The notes below the pieces were generated by a model, which was not told the DNA's origin, searched no databases, and saw nothing but the letters and a program-made list of their open reading frames with translations. Shown piece after piece: positions 30,001 through 45,000 of a stretch of DNA of 64,000 bases (within the stretch, counting starts at the first letter, position 1; each line of letters opens with the position of its first letter). The position numbers and the translations under genes were made by a program. Origin of the DNA: an uncultured Bacteroidales bacterium (GTDB lineage Bacteria > Bacteroidota > Bacteroidia > Bacteroidales > Marinilabiliaceae); contig CALAVC010000057.1 in assembly GCA_937892095.1 (NCBI GenBank), forward strand, positions 5,151 to 69,150, read 5' to 3'.

Positions 30001-33000
30001 AGAGTATGGTTGGCAACGTGACTTACGATGACTTCGAGTTTGGCATCATCGATGGTCTCGCAACTCTTGCCGCTATTGTTGGCAGTGGTCTGGATATAAG
30101 AACCTACTTCGACGGATGTGCGGCAAGAAGTAGAATTGCTTACGGGGTTAGCATCGATAATTTCGATGTCGTAGACACCTGCAGCAAGACCTGTAAGTGT
30201 ATAGTACTTAGAGCTTTGTGGGTCAGGAGACTTAACAACAGATTCACCAGTATTGCGGTTGGTTAGGCGGAAGGTATACTGATAGTTACCATTGTCGAGA
30301 GGAAGACCTCCAGACACTTCAAGAACTATGTAACCTTGGTCTGAGCCAGTGACGAGGTTGCCAAGTTCGAAGTTAACTGCCTTTGCTTCGATTGCATCGG
30401 TCTTGATAATCTCAACCTCAGTGTCTATTTCGCAACCTGTGTTGTCGGTAACGACAACAACATAATTGCCAGCAGGAACATTGTTGAAAGTATAGAGGTC
30501 GCCCTCAACAATTCCTGAGTGAGTGAATGCGGCAGAAGATGTAGAACCAGCAATCTTGACTTCGGCAGTATATGGCTCGGTGCCACCAGATGGACGGACA
30601 GAGATGGTGCCGACAGTGGCATCGCCAGAGCAACTGTTGATGTTAGTAGATGAGACAATAGCTTGCGTGCCGAGAGAAGGCAGATAAATGACCTTGGAGT
30701 GTTGGCAGATGTTGTCGGAACCAATGACATTGTCTTTGATGTTGACTGTTACCTTATACCAACCAGCAGGACCAGTTACTTTATAAGGTTGGGTCTTAGG
30801 ATTGACTACGGAAGAAGGCAGTGCGCCAAAAGAGGCATCTGTGGGTTCAACATCCTCTGTACCGTCAACATATTGCCACGTATATGTATAGCTATAAGTG
30901 CGCTTGTCGTCGGTCGCAGTGAGGTCGTTGAATTTGTTTTCGTAGTCGGAGTATGAAGGAGAAGCCGTAACAACGATAGAACCATCGGTAGCGTTGCCAC
31001 AAGTAACTGGCGTAACGACTTCGGAGATACCTATTGTAGAAGGCAAGAAGATGCTCTTGGTCACTTGGCATGCGTTAGCGTCGTTCTTTACGATGGTGAG
31101 TGTATACCAGCCACCAGCAGGGAGGGCCTTGGTGGACATGGTTGTTTTGGAGAAGAAGTCGGAAACGACTGTGCTTGCAGAATCAGCGAGCCAATTGAAA
31201 GAATAGTCGTCGGGATCGGCAGCAAAGTTTAGGACCTTAATAACGCGGTCGGTAGCACAATAGTCGACTTCGGGGTCGGTAGCAGACTCGTTAGCCTTGC
31301 TAATTGCACGCAAATCGAAGATGATGGGTGCAATGCCAACGACATCGACAGTCTCAGTGAAAGCGCAATCGTCGAGTTCGATATGGAGTGTGTAGGTTGC
31401 AACGATTGGCTCGTTATTCTCATTGAGGAGAGTGTTGAGTACGGCTGATTGCAAGTAGTAGATGTCGGCACGACGATTTACTGCCTTGTCATCGCCTGTC
31501 AGTTCGCGACGGAATCCATTGGGACCTGTCCAATAAATATTAGCATTGGCGATTTCGGATGTCGAGAAACCCTTGAGTTGGACTTCTGGGCGGACAGTGT
31601 TGCCACTACCAGCACAAAGTTCGACGGTCTGTCGCATATTGATGAAATCGACGTCATAGTCGTAGGCGAGTGTGGTCTCGGCAGAGAGCGCACAAGCACC
31701 TTCGGAGCGTCCTGCGTCAGTAACAGTAATGCGATAGTCACCAGGAGCAAGGTCGCTAATGCTTGAGGTTGTGGCGGTCAGAGCCGAGAAGTCGGCAGCA
31801 TCAACGGCCTTATATTCCCAAGCATAAGATAGAGTACCGAGAGCATTGGTTATCTTGGCATCGATATAACCCTTGTCGCCAGTAGCACAAATTGGGTTGA
31901 CAGGTTCGAGAGCGACTGCCAACTGAGTGAGAGTGAAAGTTGACGTAATCTTACAAGCTGCTGTATTTTCCCACGTAGGATAGTCTACAGAGTTGTAGTC
32001 GTGAACTTCGAGTGTATAGGTGTCGGCAGAGAGGTCCGATACGAATATGCCGTAAGAGCCATTCGTTGTGTTGTCGTTACCTTGCGCGACGATATTCTTA
32101 GCGGAGTCATAGAGATTCCAGACGTAGTGAGCCTTGCCATTACGGAGGGCACCATCTGTAATAGTCACGGAGTAGCTGCCAGAACCTTCTTCGCAAAGAT
32201 TGTATTTCTCGTCGTTGAAAGCCATGCCACCAAGAGATGGCAAGAATGCAGTTACGCTATGCGAACAGTTGAGAGCGACATTGTTTGGATCGTTGATGAT
32301 TGCTGTTACCTTGTACCAACCTTCGGGACCAGTAACCATATAAGGAGTTGCAGCATCGATAACGGCGTTGTCGGGTAGAGTCGAGAACGTAGTCGGTGTT
32401 GTTGTCTCATCGGTGCTATTGTTATACTCCCAAGTGTAGGTATATGTGTAAGAATAGTCTTCGGTGACAGATGGGTCAGCAGAGTTGGAATAGCCACTAC
32501 GTGGATAGACTGGGCGAGCCGTAACAGAGACGGAACCCGTCTGCGTATTGCATGCAACGGGGGTTATGTTATCGACGACGATGCCGACAGTTGAAGGCAA
32601 GAAGACACTGTGCGTTGTGGCACAAGCAACATTATCGGCGTTGCTGACAGTGAGTGTGTACCAACCACCTGCAACAGCAGAAGCAGTATATAGATCGGCT
32701 GAAGTGGTCGGGCTTGCTGGGAAGAATCCATTGCGAGTGTCGACACTATCGGCTTGCCATGTGAAGAGGTAGTTGATGCCATCGGAGAACTTGAAGCCAT
32801 CGACTTTAATGATACGATCGTCGGCACAGAAGTCGACTACCGACTTATCAGCTGCTGAGACAGGGACAAGCGAGAAGTTGATTTGGTCGACACCACGAAC
32901 AACGACATCTGTCGTGAAAGCACAACCACCGAACTCAACATTGAGAGTGTAGACAACATCGACAGCATTGCCATCGGCATCGAGCATGGTGGGCAAATAG

Positions 33001-36000
33001 ACTTCATCGAGACGCCACGATTCACCAGAGGTGTGGGTGGCACCTGCTATGTTGTAGCGATTACCAAGACCCGTCCAGTAGAAAGTGGTGTTATTGTTGA
33101 CATCGTCTTCGGAGAAACCGATGAGTTCGAGGAGCGGAGCATAGGGCTTACCTGCGCCTGCACACTTTTCTTCGGCATTGGCATCGAGTTCGACAAAATT
33201 GACTTTGTGAGTGTAGTCGAGGGATACTTCGGCTGAGAGGTTGCAGACATCACCGCCGAGAGACATGAGGCGTCCTCTATCGTAGACGGTAACCTTATAA
33301 TCACCTGGTTGGAGATCGGATATGCGAGTAAGACCTGGTTCGGCAACAGTAATGCCATCGGCTTCGAGAGTGCGACTATAGTCTGCGACTTCGGTGCCAT
33401 CGACCTCCCAAACGTAGGAGAGGGTTCCAGCCTGATTTGTATAGTTGACAGAAATAACGCCTTTGTCGCCCGACTCACAGACAGGTTGAGTTACAGTGAG
33501 TGATACTTCGGGTTGAGTGAGAATGATTTCGTCTGTGAACTTGTAGCAGGTGTTCTGCATTGAGGGCTCAGCATCGACAGAGTACCAGTCGTAGACATAG
33601 AGGACGTAGGAACCAGCAGGGAGACCACCTTCGCTGTCGGCAGAACCGCCAATGGTGTAGACAAAACCTTCGGTTGATTCGACATCGTTGAACGAGCCTG
33701 AACGGAATGACTTGTTACCACCATCTTTGTAGAGATACCACTCATAGTGGACATTATCTGAAGTATCTTTTGCACCGCCAGAGACGGTGAACTTTATTTC
33801 GCCCTTATTTTCTTCGCAGAGATTGCTCTCGACAATGATGTCGGGCATTGTGCTCTTGTCGATGATTTCTACTTGTGGTACATCGACAGAGACACCATTG
33901 GCATCGCGAACAGTAACGTCGTACTTACCTGCGAGAAGGTTGGCAATTGTGTAGGTTGCATTCTTATCTTCGGCAATGGCGGGCACAACTCCTTCGGTGT
34001 TGTGCTTGACACCGCCAACGTAGACGTCGTAGGGAGCTTGACCAGTTATGGTAAGAACAATCTGTCCCTTTTGGTCTTGGTAGCAAGGGTTGTCGACAAC
34101 TTTATGATCTACTTGGAGCGCATTGCCATAGACTACGAAAGTGGTGTCGTAGTAGCAATGGAGGCTTGCAGTGTAGTTGTCGATTCGGAGGACAAAGTTC
34201 TTCTTATCGAGACGAGCTGTAGAGGGATAGGCAGAACCAGCTTCACGAACGGCAAGACCAATGACAGGGTTGTTATTTTCATCGGTACCAACTTGGTAGT
34301 CGTAGACACCTGTTGTAGAGCCATCGGTATACCACTTCCAATCATAGTTGGCAAGACCACGTTGTGGTGCTTCAATTTTAATAGAACCAGAGTTCTCACC
34401 ATTATCGGCAATGATGACATCGGGACGAATGTAGATGTCGGTAGGCTGAGAGATGGTAACAATTTCGGTCTGAGCTGAGCAACCAGCACTTGTCATGTCG
34501 GCACCATTGTAGACGCGAATGAAGTAGCGACCAGCCTTGCCAGAAGTGAGAGTGAAAGTATGCTCGGTATGTCCGTCAGCATCGACAGATTCGGGAGCAG
34601 ACGTGATGAGAGTTGTTATTTCATTGGTACGAGTTTGGGTATCGCCATTCTCATCGGTATATGTTTCAGTTTGTTCGGTAACGCGATAGAGGACATAGAA
34701 GTGAGTGTTTGTGCTACCGAAATCGGCAGAAGCAGAAATAGTGGCGACAGACTTGGTTGTCCTATCTTCGTCTTCAGTCTCGTTGTCAGGACAGTTGAAG
34801 TTGGTTGTAGAGACGATACGAGCAGAGATGCTTGGCTCGACAACTAATTCTTTTTCGCCCGAACAAGTGATTATATCGGGGTTTTGTCCATCGATGGTGT
34901 AGGTGGCAGCGTTGGTCCACTTGGCGATATACTTAACCTTGTAGGTTGACGAGGCTGTGAGGTCGTCGAGATTGATGCCAAAAGTCTTATTGACACCATC
35001 GGTTACAGTCTCCCAGTCGGAGACTTGTGTTTCATCGTCGACTCCGTTGACACGCCATACAGACAATTGGAATGCAGTTTGGTGGTGGCGTGGGTTATCG
35101 GCATTAGCGACGCTATTCCAACCACCCGAAATGCCTGCAGTAACAGTCTTGGCACAAGCATCGAAGACAGGGTCGGAGAGAGTGATGACACCGGGTGCAT
35201 AGACACTTATGGTTGAGTTTACCTCACAATTTTTAGAGTCGGAAACACTGAGGTTGTACGTGCCAGCAGGCAGATTTTCGAAACGATAGGACTTGTCGGC
35301 AGAAGCGGCAATCTCTGCATCTGAGGCATCGGTAAGTTTATAGGTGTAGAGGTCGAGATTACCATAGTCGGCAATGTTGCCACCCTTCATATTAGTAACC
35401 TCGATAGCAGCCGTTCCGTCTTCGCACTCACCATCGCGAACAGCTACACGTTCGATACTGATGGCATCGGAAGGTTCTGTAACTGAGAAATCGAGCGAGT
35501 AGAGGCAAGATGGATAATTGGCATATTTGAACCATATGGTGTAATCGCCAGCCTTGAGAGATTCAGACACTTTTATGGTGCCGTTGCGGAGTATCTGACC
35601 ATCGGCAGCAGTGGAGGTTGAACCAGCTTCGTAGGTCAGACGAGTGCTAAGACCAAGACTTGTAATGACATAGTCGGCTTCGGAAACGAAGTCGGAGACA
35701 GGACGCCAACCAGAAGCGTTGGCAGTAACGGCTACGCCATCTTGTTCGATGATGAAGTAGACATCGGGCGTAAACTTGGGATAAGAAGCTTTGCTTGTCG
35801 AGTTAGCGACAGATTCGGAGAAGGCTTCTTTTGCATCGAGATTAGCAAGAGCTATTTCGACTGTGCCGTCGGTCCCACCCTTACAACTTACAGGTTCTTG
35901 AGTGTAAGAAGCTGTGATGTCGGGGAGTGCAGTGACGGTAAACTCGACAGTGCGAGCACATGCTGTGTTGTCGCCAGAGTAGACAGTGGCGGAATAGATG

Positions 36001-39000
36001 CCAGGCTCGAGCCCAGAGATTGAGGCATCGGTGGTCGGGAACTCTTCGCCAGAACCATAAGCCCACTTAACTGAATAGCTTGTGGGAGCATCGGCGTAGC
36101 CTGTGAAGCTAATGGAAGCCGTGCCAAGACCTGTACCTGCGGAGCGTTCGGAAGAGGCTGTATAGCAGTCGTAGTTGTTGGTAACCTTGACTTCAAACTC
36201 TACGGGAGCAACTTCGGAAATTGTAAGTGGAGCGGACTTGTAGACACAACCAGTTTGATTATTGGTAACCTTGAGGATGTATCGACCAGCACCACCGACG
36301 TAGGAGAATGTCGTCTGTGCAGACTGATTATCTTTCTTGATGTTGGTTTCTGTGCTGTTGGCATCATACTCGTACCACATGTAGGAGTAGAGAGAAGAGC
36401 CAGCAGAAACTTCTTGCTCGACCGCGTTTTCGCCAGAAACGGCAGTGAGCTTGGTTAGGCGGATTGTACCATTTTCTTCACCAGTACATGCGTTATCGAC
36501 CTTGAACTCCATACTCAGGTCGGGCTGAGTGATGGGGATGTATTTGGCGATTTCGGTTTCGCAAGAGTTGTCGGTTACGACGGTAAGCCCTGTAGGGATT
36601 GTACGTCCATAGAGGTCGGCACCATTTCTGTTGAGTACATAGAGAGTACCATCGACAGCAGTCATATATTTGATTGGCAAAGAAGCCTTGACGACCCACC
36701 CATCGGTTGGGATGGCCGTTTGGTAGACCTTATTGGTGACACCATTGGTTACCTTGGTGTAGATGGTAGCATCGTTGTAGACCCCATCAGCATCGGGAGT
36801 ATTGGTAATCTCCATATCGTAGCTGATAGAGCTATTGGTAGCATGGTACATACGGAAAGAATAGTATCCGTAGTCTGATTGCTCAATATCTTGCTTGTTG
36901 AAAGACAAGCTTGGCGTGAGGAGGTCGAAACCATCGGCTGGGTTATTGACCCAGTTTTCAGCAAGACTACCATCGGCTTCAACTACATAGTTAGGACAAT
37001 AGTAAATAGTGTCGGTGCGCTGGTAGCGGTGCTTAGGCGAGACATAGAACTGACGTTTGACACTACGTTGACAGAGACCATAAGAGTCATCGGCTTGGAA
37101 GACGTAGTTTATGGTGTAGATGCCCGGAGAGAGGTTTTCTGGGTTGAAGTAGAAAGTACCGTTTTCATCGTTAAGAGTGCCATCGGTGGCTACATTGGTA
37201 TAAGTCTTAGCCTCGGTGGTGTTGGTGGCAGTAAAGTAGACATCATCGGTGGAAGTGGCACCAGTGATGGTGATAAGGTTGTTTTCTTCGTCGACAGTGT
37301 AGTCGTAGACTTCAACACCATTGACAGTAATGGTTTGGAGGTCGTAGCCTTCGTAAATTGGCAATTCGAAAGTAGCTGTACCATTGTCGACATCAGCGTT
37401 GTCGAAATTGCAATAGCCTTCTTGTGTTTGCGTGGTGGCGATGGCATCGAATTCGAGACCATAGTTGTTGCCAGAGGCTGAACCTTGCATAACGACCTCG
37501 AACCAACCACGACCGGGAACGTAGGTTGAACTCGTCAGCTGAGGGTGCTTTGTTTCAATCTTGTAACGACCAGCATCGGAAGTGCAGAAGACACGAGGTT
37601 CGTCGGACGATGAGTTGTTGGAAATGACGTTGAATTGTGGGTTAGAGAAGTTGTTGATGTAGATAACCTTGGAGACAACGTATTCACAATCGCCATTGGC
37701 AGGAGTGTACTTATAGTAGACGGTGAGTGGTAGACGGTCTACAGAACCGAGACCATTGACATAGGCATCGATATTGAGGTATGCGACTTGACCAGATTCG
37801 TCGGTTTCGGGCGTAAGGGCAGAACCCTTAAGTATACCATTGGACGAAGCATAAGAAGAAGCAAGTGTATCTGTCTCGCCAGCAACATTTTGGATAAGGA
37901 AACCATTAATGTTTGGAGATAGGGAGAAGACGCCATTACCGATGTTATCACCCTGCGCATGGAACTTAAGGTACTTGTTGTTGGTGAATACTGTTAGTCC
38001 GTCGACGGTAGAGCCTGTGTTGGTACAGATTTCTGTGTTAAGGTCGATGGTTACAGACAGACCATTGTCGAGGAAGAGACGACGGCTCCATGGAGTACCA
38101 CAACCGACGGCGTAGAGGATGCGATAGTCGGTGTTTGGCTGGAGGGCAGTTGTATATATTGTGTGGTTAGATATGTATTGTTCGCCTGGGAAGTTTTCGG
38201 GCGTAATGGCGATGACACCATCTTCGCCGTCGACAGGGACAGCAGGTATGGTTCGCTCGTTATTATTCTCGTCCTTAATGACTTGGAGGTAGAAAGTGCC
38301 TGGAATCTCACCATCGATGGTCGTGGTGGGCCAGAAACTGAGCATGTTACCACGGTTGTAGATGTTCGGGTCGGTGTTACCATTGACATTCCAGCAGAGT
38401 TGGAGAGCTGGGATGGGGTCGTTGAGTAGTTCACCATCTTTGAACCATGTTTCTTGATTGCGCGAATCGGTTGCAGCAGCCTGTGTGGTTGGGAAGGCTG
38501 GAGTGCCAGAGGCGGTAGCTTCTTCACCATAGAAAATGGCGAAAGGATCTGACTGGCTAACGACGTAGGTTTCCCACTCTTTGGTAAGTGTGCAACCATT
38601 GTCGGCAACAAACTCCCAGACGAAGTGGTAGTGACCAACGCCTGCAGCACCTTTCTCGAACTCCCAAGTGAAGGTGGGCGTTGTAGAAGACCAATCGAAA
38701 GTTACACTGCCGATGCCGTTGTCATCGTATTCGACAATGGGTGCAGCGGTGGAAGTGGTGGTGTTGATTGTATAAGAGTTGTAGATGTTGTACTTACCCT
38801 CTTTACCATTTTCATCGGTCAGAGTGTAGGAACCGCTGTCGTTTTGCTTATAAACTTTGATGGTGCTGACACCAGCTATGCCTTCGTAGTCGTAGTTGTA
38901 GTCGTTGATGGCGTCAGAAGTGGGCATTTCGGCACCATTGACAGTTTCAGAGGCCTCGAGCTTACGACTTGGGTAGTTGATGAGGACACTGATTTTGGGT

Positions 39001-42000
39001 TCGTTGTGAGCACAATAGCTACGTTGCATATTGTGTTCGAGGTTGAACTTCTTGCGGATGTTGCGACTTGTGGATGCGTTGCACTGCTGATTGTTGGCAC
39101 GACACTCTTGTCCGTTGTCGACATAGAGGCTGATGGTACCTTCGGTGCCATTGGCAAGTGCGGCAGGATTGAAGTAATAGTAGTATTTATTGGGATCATC
39201 GGTACGCTGTACTTTCTCGACGAAGTCGCCACCAGTGAAATAGTAATAGTAGTCGTTTATGCTCTCGTCGGTGTATTCGGTGAGAGCCATGGCACTCTTG
39301 TAGTAGAAGGCATTGTAGTGCGCAAGGAGGTTGGCATCGATGTCGACAAGAGAAACGATGCGAGCGGGATATGTGTTGCCATCGGCAGTCGAAACAGTCT
39401 CGGAGAACGAGAAGTAGGCATCCTCGGTTACAGTGACAGCTTCGGTTACAACATCATCGAGCGAGTTGATGGAGAGTTTGCTCGAAACGGTTACCTTGAC
39501 ACCAGCAGGAGCGTTGATGTTGGTGATGGTGCGAGTCTTCCAAGGAGCGGAGTAGGTGATGGAGTGCGAACCATCGGAGACAAGCGTTTCGCTATAAACA
39601 TATTGTTGTCCGTTGATATAGCCTTCGGGCCAAGCGAGAGAAGCGTCGGAGTTGGAGGTATAGTTATAGCTCTTGCTTTCTTTCTTGGAATAGGGGACAC
39701 GATCGACAGAGTTTGTAGCCTTTCCTGTAGTGATAATGGGTGTATTATCGGGATAGTATTGATACTGGTAGACGTAGGGTATGAGGAGACGACGAGTGTC
39801 ATCGTCGGGACAGAGGTAATCCTCAGAGTAGCCACGCTGGAAACCAGAAGGAAGACCTTGAATCTCGAAGAAGATTTCGTCGAGGACAGGTTGGAAGAGG
39901 GTTACTTGCTTTTGAGTGTTGTAGGTACAGCCAGTAGTTCCGTCATGGTATTCGTACTCAACAGTGATGGGTATACCATTGCCATTGTAGCGGTACATGT
40001 TGAGTGGGCTAAACGTGTAGACATAGTCGAGACCATCGGATTCAGGATAGTCTGGTTCGACAATACCATTGACACGAAGCTGAGCGTAGCTATATTGGTT
40101 GTTGACACCAGCAGGCACACCACGAATGGTTATGGGGTCGTTAGTACAATAGCAATCGGCAGCATCGATAGAGACAAAGTTCTCGTACTTTTTATTAACA
40201 GTAAAGTCGCCTGTTATCTGGAATGTTTCGCAGAAGTCTTGAACGTAGAGAATCTTGTATTTGGCGGACTGATTAGAGCCATCGCCTTTGGTTTGGAAGT
40301 ATTGTTGCCAATAGGCGAGGTCTTGACCAGTGGCTGATATGTCGATTTTGGAGAAGTCGATACCAGTTGGAGTGTAGATGCTGGGGTCGAATACGTAAGC
40401 ACTGCTTATGTTTTTCTGAACAATGGGCAAGCGAACGGTGTTATCGACAGAGCTTTGGATATAGTATTTACCACCACCTGGGTAGAAATATGTGTTGAGG
40501 GCAACAGGGTCGTTGTCTTCGCAGAGAGACCAACGTGGGTCGTCAGCATCGATACGGAGACGAGTGTTGTTGGGTCGGATAATTACTTCGAGCTCGATGA
40601 CATCGGACTTACAGTCGGTAAGTGAGTTGTCTTCAGCGACGACGTACCACATCTTGTGATAGTTGCCATTCTCATCGAGGTCGGCAGCTGTGATATTATT
40701 GGGTACTTGAGCAGGGAGGTCGGTATACTTATAGGCACGACTTGTATTGCTGCTGGAACCTGTGGTGAATGTGGAAGAAGCACCAGAGTTGGTGGACGGG
40801 TCGGACTCGTACCAGTGGTACTGGGTGTAGGCAGATGCTGAAGGTTGCTCGACATAGTATGTGGCTTCGGAGCCTTCGCAAACTATATTGTTACTACTTT
40901 GTGAGAACTCGGCATGAACGTCGTTTTGAGCGAGTTCGGGCTGTGGCTTTATCGTGAAAGTGATAGGACGGCTATCGCAGACGATGCTGGTGCCACTGAG
41001 TGTCTGAATGGTAACATGGTATGTACCGACAGACATGCGATACTCTTCGAGGTTTTGCTTGGTGAGAGTCCAAGTCCATGTCCAAGTGCCTTCGTTGTGA
41101 ACGAGTTCTTTGACAGTGCCAGAGCCATCGTTGAGAGCAACGTCTTTGTTTTCGAGGACAGACTTAGTGCGAGTTACGTTGACACCACCATCACCAGCGA
41201 TGAGGAGTTGGAAGTCGTAGCCTTCGACTTCGTCGTCGGGAGGAATGACATAGGTGATGTTGAGGGCATGGTCGATGTTGCGAAGTTCTGTTATACAGAT
41301 GTCGCCTTCGATACCGTGAACATCGGGGTTATAGTCGATGTGGTTGGAAATGACTTTAGCATTAGCGGCAGGAGTGGACTCGCAACCATTGAGGTTCTTA
41401 ACAGTAAAGTAGTATTCTCCTTCGGTTACACCATAGAAAGTTACAGTGTTGTCGCCCTGCTTAACTGCATGGTTGTCGGTGGTTTCGCCACCAATGGGTT
41501 TAAGGATGAAGTCGCCAGTCTTGGAGCCAACATTAATGGTTACGACAGCACCCTCGTCGCCACAGTAGTAATAGTTGGGGTCGTCAATCTTGGGCGAAGT
41601 GGGCACACCCTCCATGATGATGGATCCAATGGTGGTCTCGCAAGAGCCTTCGCCAAGAGAATATGGTACGGCAGTTACGAAAAGGGTTACTCGGTCTTCA
41701 CTTTCGGGAGTGAAGTTTTCATCGAGAGTTAATATAGAAGTGTTGTTACCACGAACACCAGCACTACGATATATACGTTCGTTGGTCTCGGTGAGAGAGT
41801 AGACCTTGTAGAGTACTTCGGGGTCGGTGGTGAGACCTGCATCGGTGCCATCGATATATATTTTGTAGGAACAAGGGTCGGCAGCGAGGTGCTCAGCAAC
41901 GACTTGAAGACCAGACTGAGGAGCCGACTTATAGATAGTTACAGAGCCAACGGGTTGAGCAACGCAACCGCCACGACTTGCACCAGAGACTGTATAGACA

Positions 42001-45000
42001 CCAGTTTCGTAGACAGTGAAAGGATAGCTTGCACCTTCGACCTCGGTGCCATCTTTATAGAGAGTATAGGTGGCATTGGGGTTTTCGTTTTTAACACGAA
42101 TGGTGTAGCCAGTCTGATTGTCGGCACACTGTGCACCCGTCTGAGCGAGTGTTACATCGGGTGCTTCGTCGGTGTCGATGGTGAAATTGCCAGAGACTTC
42201 TTCGCAAGACACATTAGAATTAACAGTATATATACCAGGTATTGTTTGTGGAGTGAAGTAGTATCCAGTACTGTAATCTTGGAGGGCGGTATATTCGTCT
42301 GCCTTATCGGTGCTTCCATCGGTATTCTTGCGATAGAGGGTATAGGTAACACCAGCTGTTACACCGTCGACACCAAAGGTGTGTTGCTCACCATAGCAGA
42401 GAATGGAAGAAGTGGAGGTGGAACCCTTGAGGGTCATGGTACGTGCTTGACCTTGGGTAACGATGAGCTGACCACTGATTTGCTTGTCGTTGGTGCAACC
42501 TTCGCGAAGGGCACGGACAACATAGGTGCCTTCGGGGAGGTTGGTAAGGGTTATGTAGGTTGAAGAAGAGTTGTCGGCAGAAGCTGTAACGGAGTAGCCA
42601 CTCATGGCTTTGCCAGTCTGGCTGTCGTAGAGAGAATAGGTTACTCGAGCTTCGGGGTTTTGGATATATAGTTTTGTGCCAGCGATGTCGGTTACGCAGT
42701 AGCCAGCAGTAGGAATCTTGGTGAGTGTGTTATATTCCTTGACGATGAAAGTGCCACTGAGTATGAACTCGCTGCTACTGTTGTCGCAACCTTCCATTTT
42801 GGCCTTGACATAGTAGACGCCCTCTTCGGAGACATAGAAACTTGGGGCGGAAGTGGAAGTTACGGGACCGAGTGTTTCGATGAGAACATCGTCGGTCTCA
42901 TCTCCTTGGGCACGGCGATAGACTTCGTAGGTGGCACCGATTTGAGCACCAGTGAGTTGGAAGTGGCTACCAGGGTCGCCGATACAACCAGTGGTGTTTA
43001 GAGTTTGGTCGATACGGATGGTCTTATCGATTTCGACTTCGTTGACGACGATGGAGGCAAGAGAACCGACAAGATTGCCATTGCCACAATCGGCATAGAA
43101 CTCGTAGGTACCGGCACTTGTTGGCGTAAGCTTAGCGGTGGTGCCACTGACAGTGAGTTGCTGATTGGTGGTTCCGTTGTTATAGTAGTAGGTGTAGCCA
43201 GACTGAATGCCAGAGATGGTGATTTCGGTGCCAGCACAGATTGGACCTACTGGAGTTAGAGTGAGATTGGCTGGTTTTTCGCCGACTTCGACTTGACCGT
43301 CCATGATGACGAAGCAACTGTTGGCCATGGTTGCGTCTTTGAACTTGGCGCGAATGGTGTAGTAGCCTGCTGGAGCTTCGGAGATGGAGAAAGTGAGAGC
43401 ACCACCAGTGCCGTCCTTTGTCATATTGTTGTAAGGAGTGGCGTTGCCAGTCTCGGTGGTAGAGTAGAAGACGTAGTAGGTTACGTTTTCATCGCTCTGG
43501 CTCATGGAGATGTCGAAATCGGTGCCACCACAGAGTCCTGTAGGCTGGCTTATCTTGTAGCTATTGGGGACAGTAACTGTGTTGGACTGGAGGTCGCCAC
43601 ACTTGCTGGTGGCCTTAACATAATAAACGTTGTTAGAATTGGTTTCGCCACTACTTGGCTTAGCGATTGTCCATACGTTGCCGTTACGCGTAACACCGTC
43701 GGAAGTGCCGAGCGCACCTGCTTTACCTTTCTGATAGAGGTTGTAGGTGAGATTGCCGTTGGTGGAGACGCCTTCGAGCTTAATATTCCAATGGTCGTTG
43801 TCTTCGCCACATTCTACGGAGAGGGTGAGTGTAGCGTCGAGAGTAACGACAGTCATGACACCGGGAACGTCGTAGGGGTCGCAGTTGGGTTTGAAAGCTT
43901 TGATGGTATACTCGCCAGATTCGGAGAGACCAGCGAGAGGGATGACGGCATGATTATAGTCTTTGTTACCAACAACGGAATAAGTAGTAGGCGAAGTTAC
44001 TTCAACACCGTCCTTGTAGAGTTTATAGGTTACATTGTATTCCGCCCATTCTATATCGAGGACCTCATCGTCAACTTCGTCGGCACAAACTATCTTGTTG
44101 ATATTGGTAAGGTCAGAGTAGCCCTGGATAATAAATTGGTCGCCCCCCTGAACATAGTCGAAAGTGTAATGAACAGTATTACCACACTTACCGACAACAC
44201 GATATTGGTCGTCTTTTACTGGTTCGTTGATGTAGAAGCGGACAGCAGTTTGAGTAGAAGTAGCCCAATAGCTACTAACATCGCTATTAGTAACAGCATT
44301 GACGTTGAAAGGTTGGTCGACCCAAACGCCATTTTCAAATTTTTGGAGGAAATATTGCACACCAGCTTCTACATTAAACTGCATATAAGCATAATCGCCG
44401 ACACAGTCGTGACTGTTGTCGGTGTCGAGAATAAGATCCCAATCGTTAGGACATTTGTTGGGACACTCTTGCCACCCCTCGACAACTTTTAGCAAGTCGG
44501 GTATTGTTCCATTAGGATCGAGATCTTCAAGACCTTGAATAGAGTAGACCTCTTTAGAGGTGAATATGTTGGTATATTCGGTAGAAGAAACGTAGAAATA
44601 TATATATGGCACACTAGCAACGTAATCTATCCAATAGACACGTGCAGCTTTTGGAGTATCTGAAGTTGTGGTTTGGTGCGAATTATCAGTCCATGTATAT
44701 ATGTCAGTATAAGTTTGCACATTCCCTTTATTTATGGTGTAGGTCGTACCATTGACACCTGTAAATTTGATTGGACCTGTGGGTATAAGATAAGAGCCAT
44801 CATATTGTTCAAGGTAAAAACGAAGAGAATAGGCTGTTGGAGTACCACCAGTAGACGACGTTACAGTGGCATGCATAAAGACCTTGACACATTGCTCATC
44901 TTCAGTGTCAGAACACCACATGCCAGCAGAGCCAGCTGACATATTGACAGTGTTGGGGAAATCGGGGGCTATCTTGTTGAAACCAGAGATGGTGGTCTCA

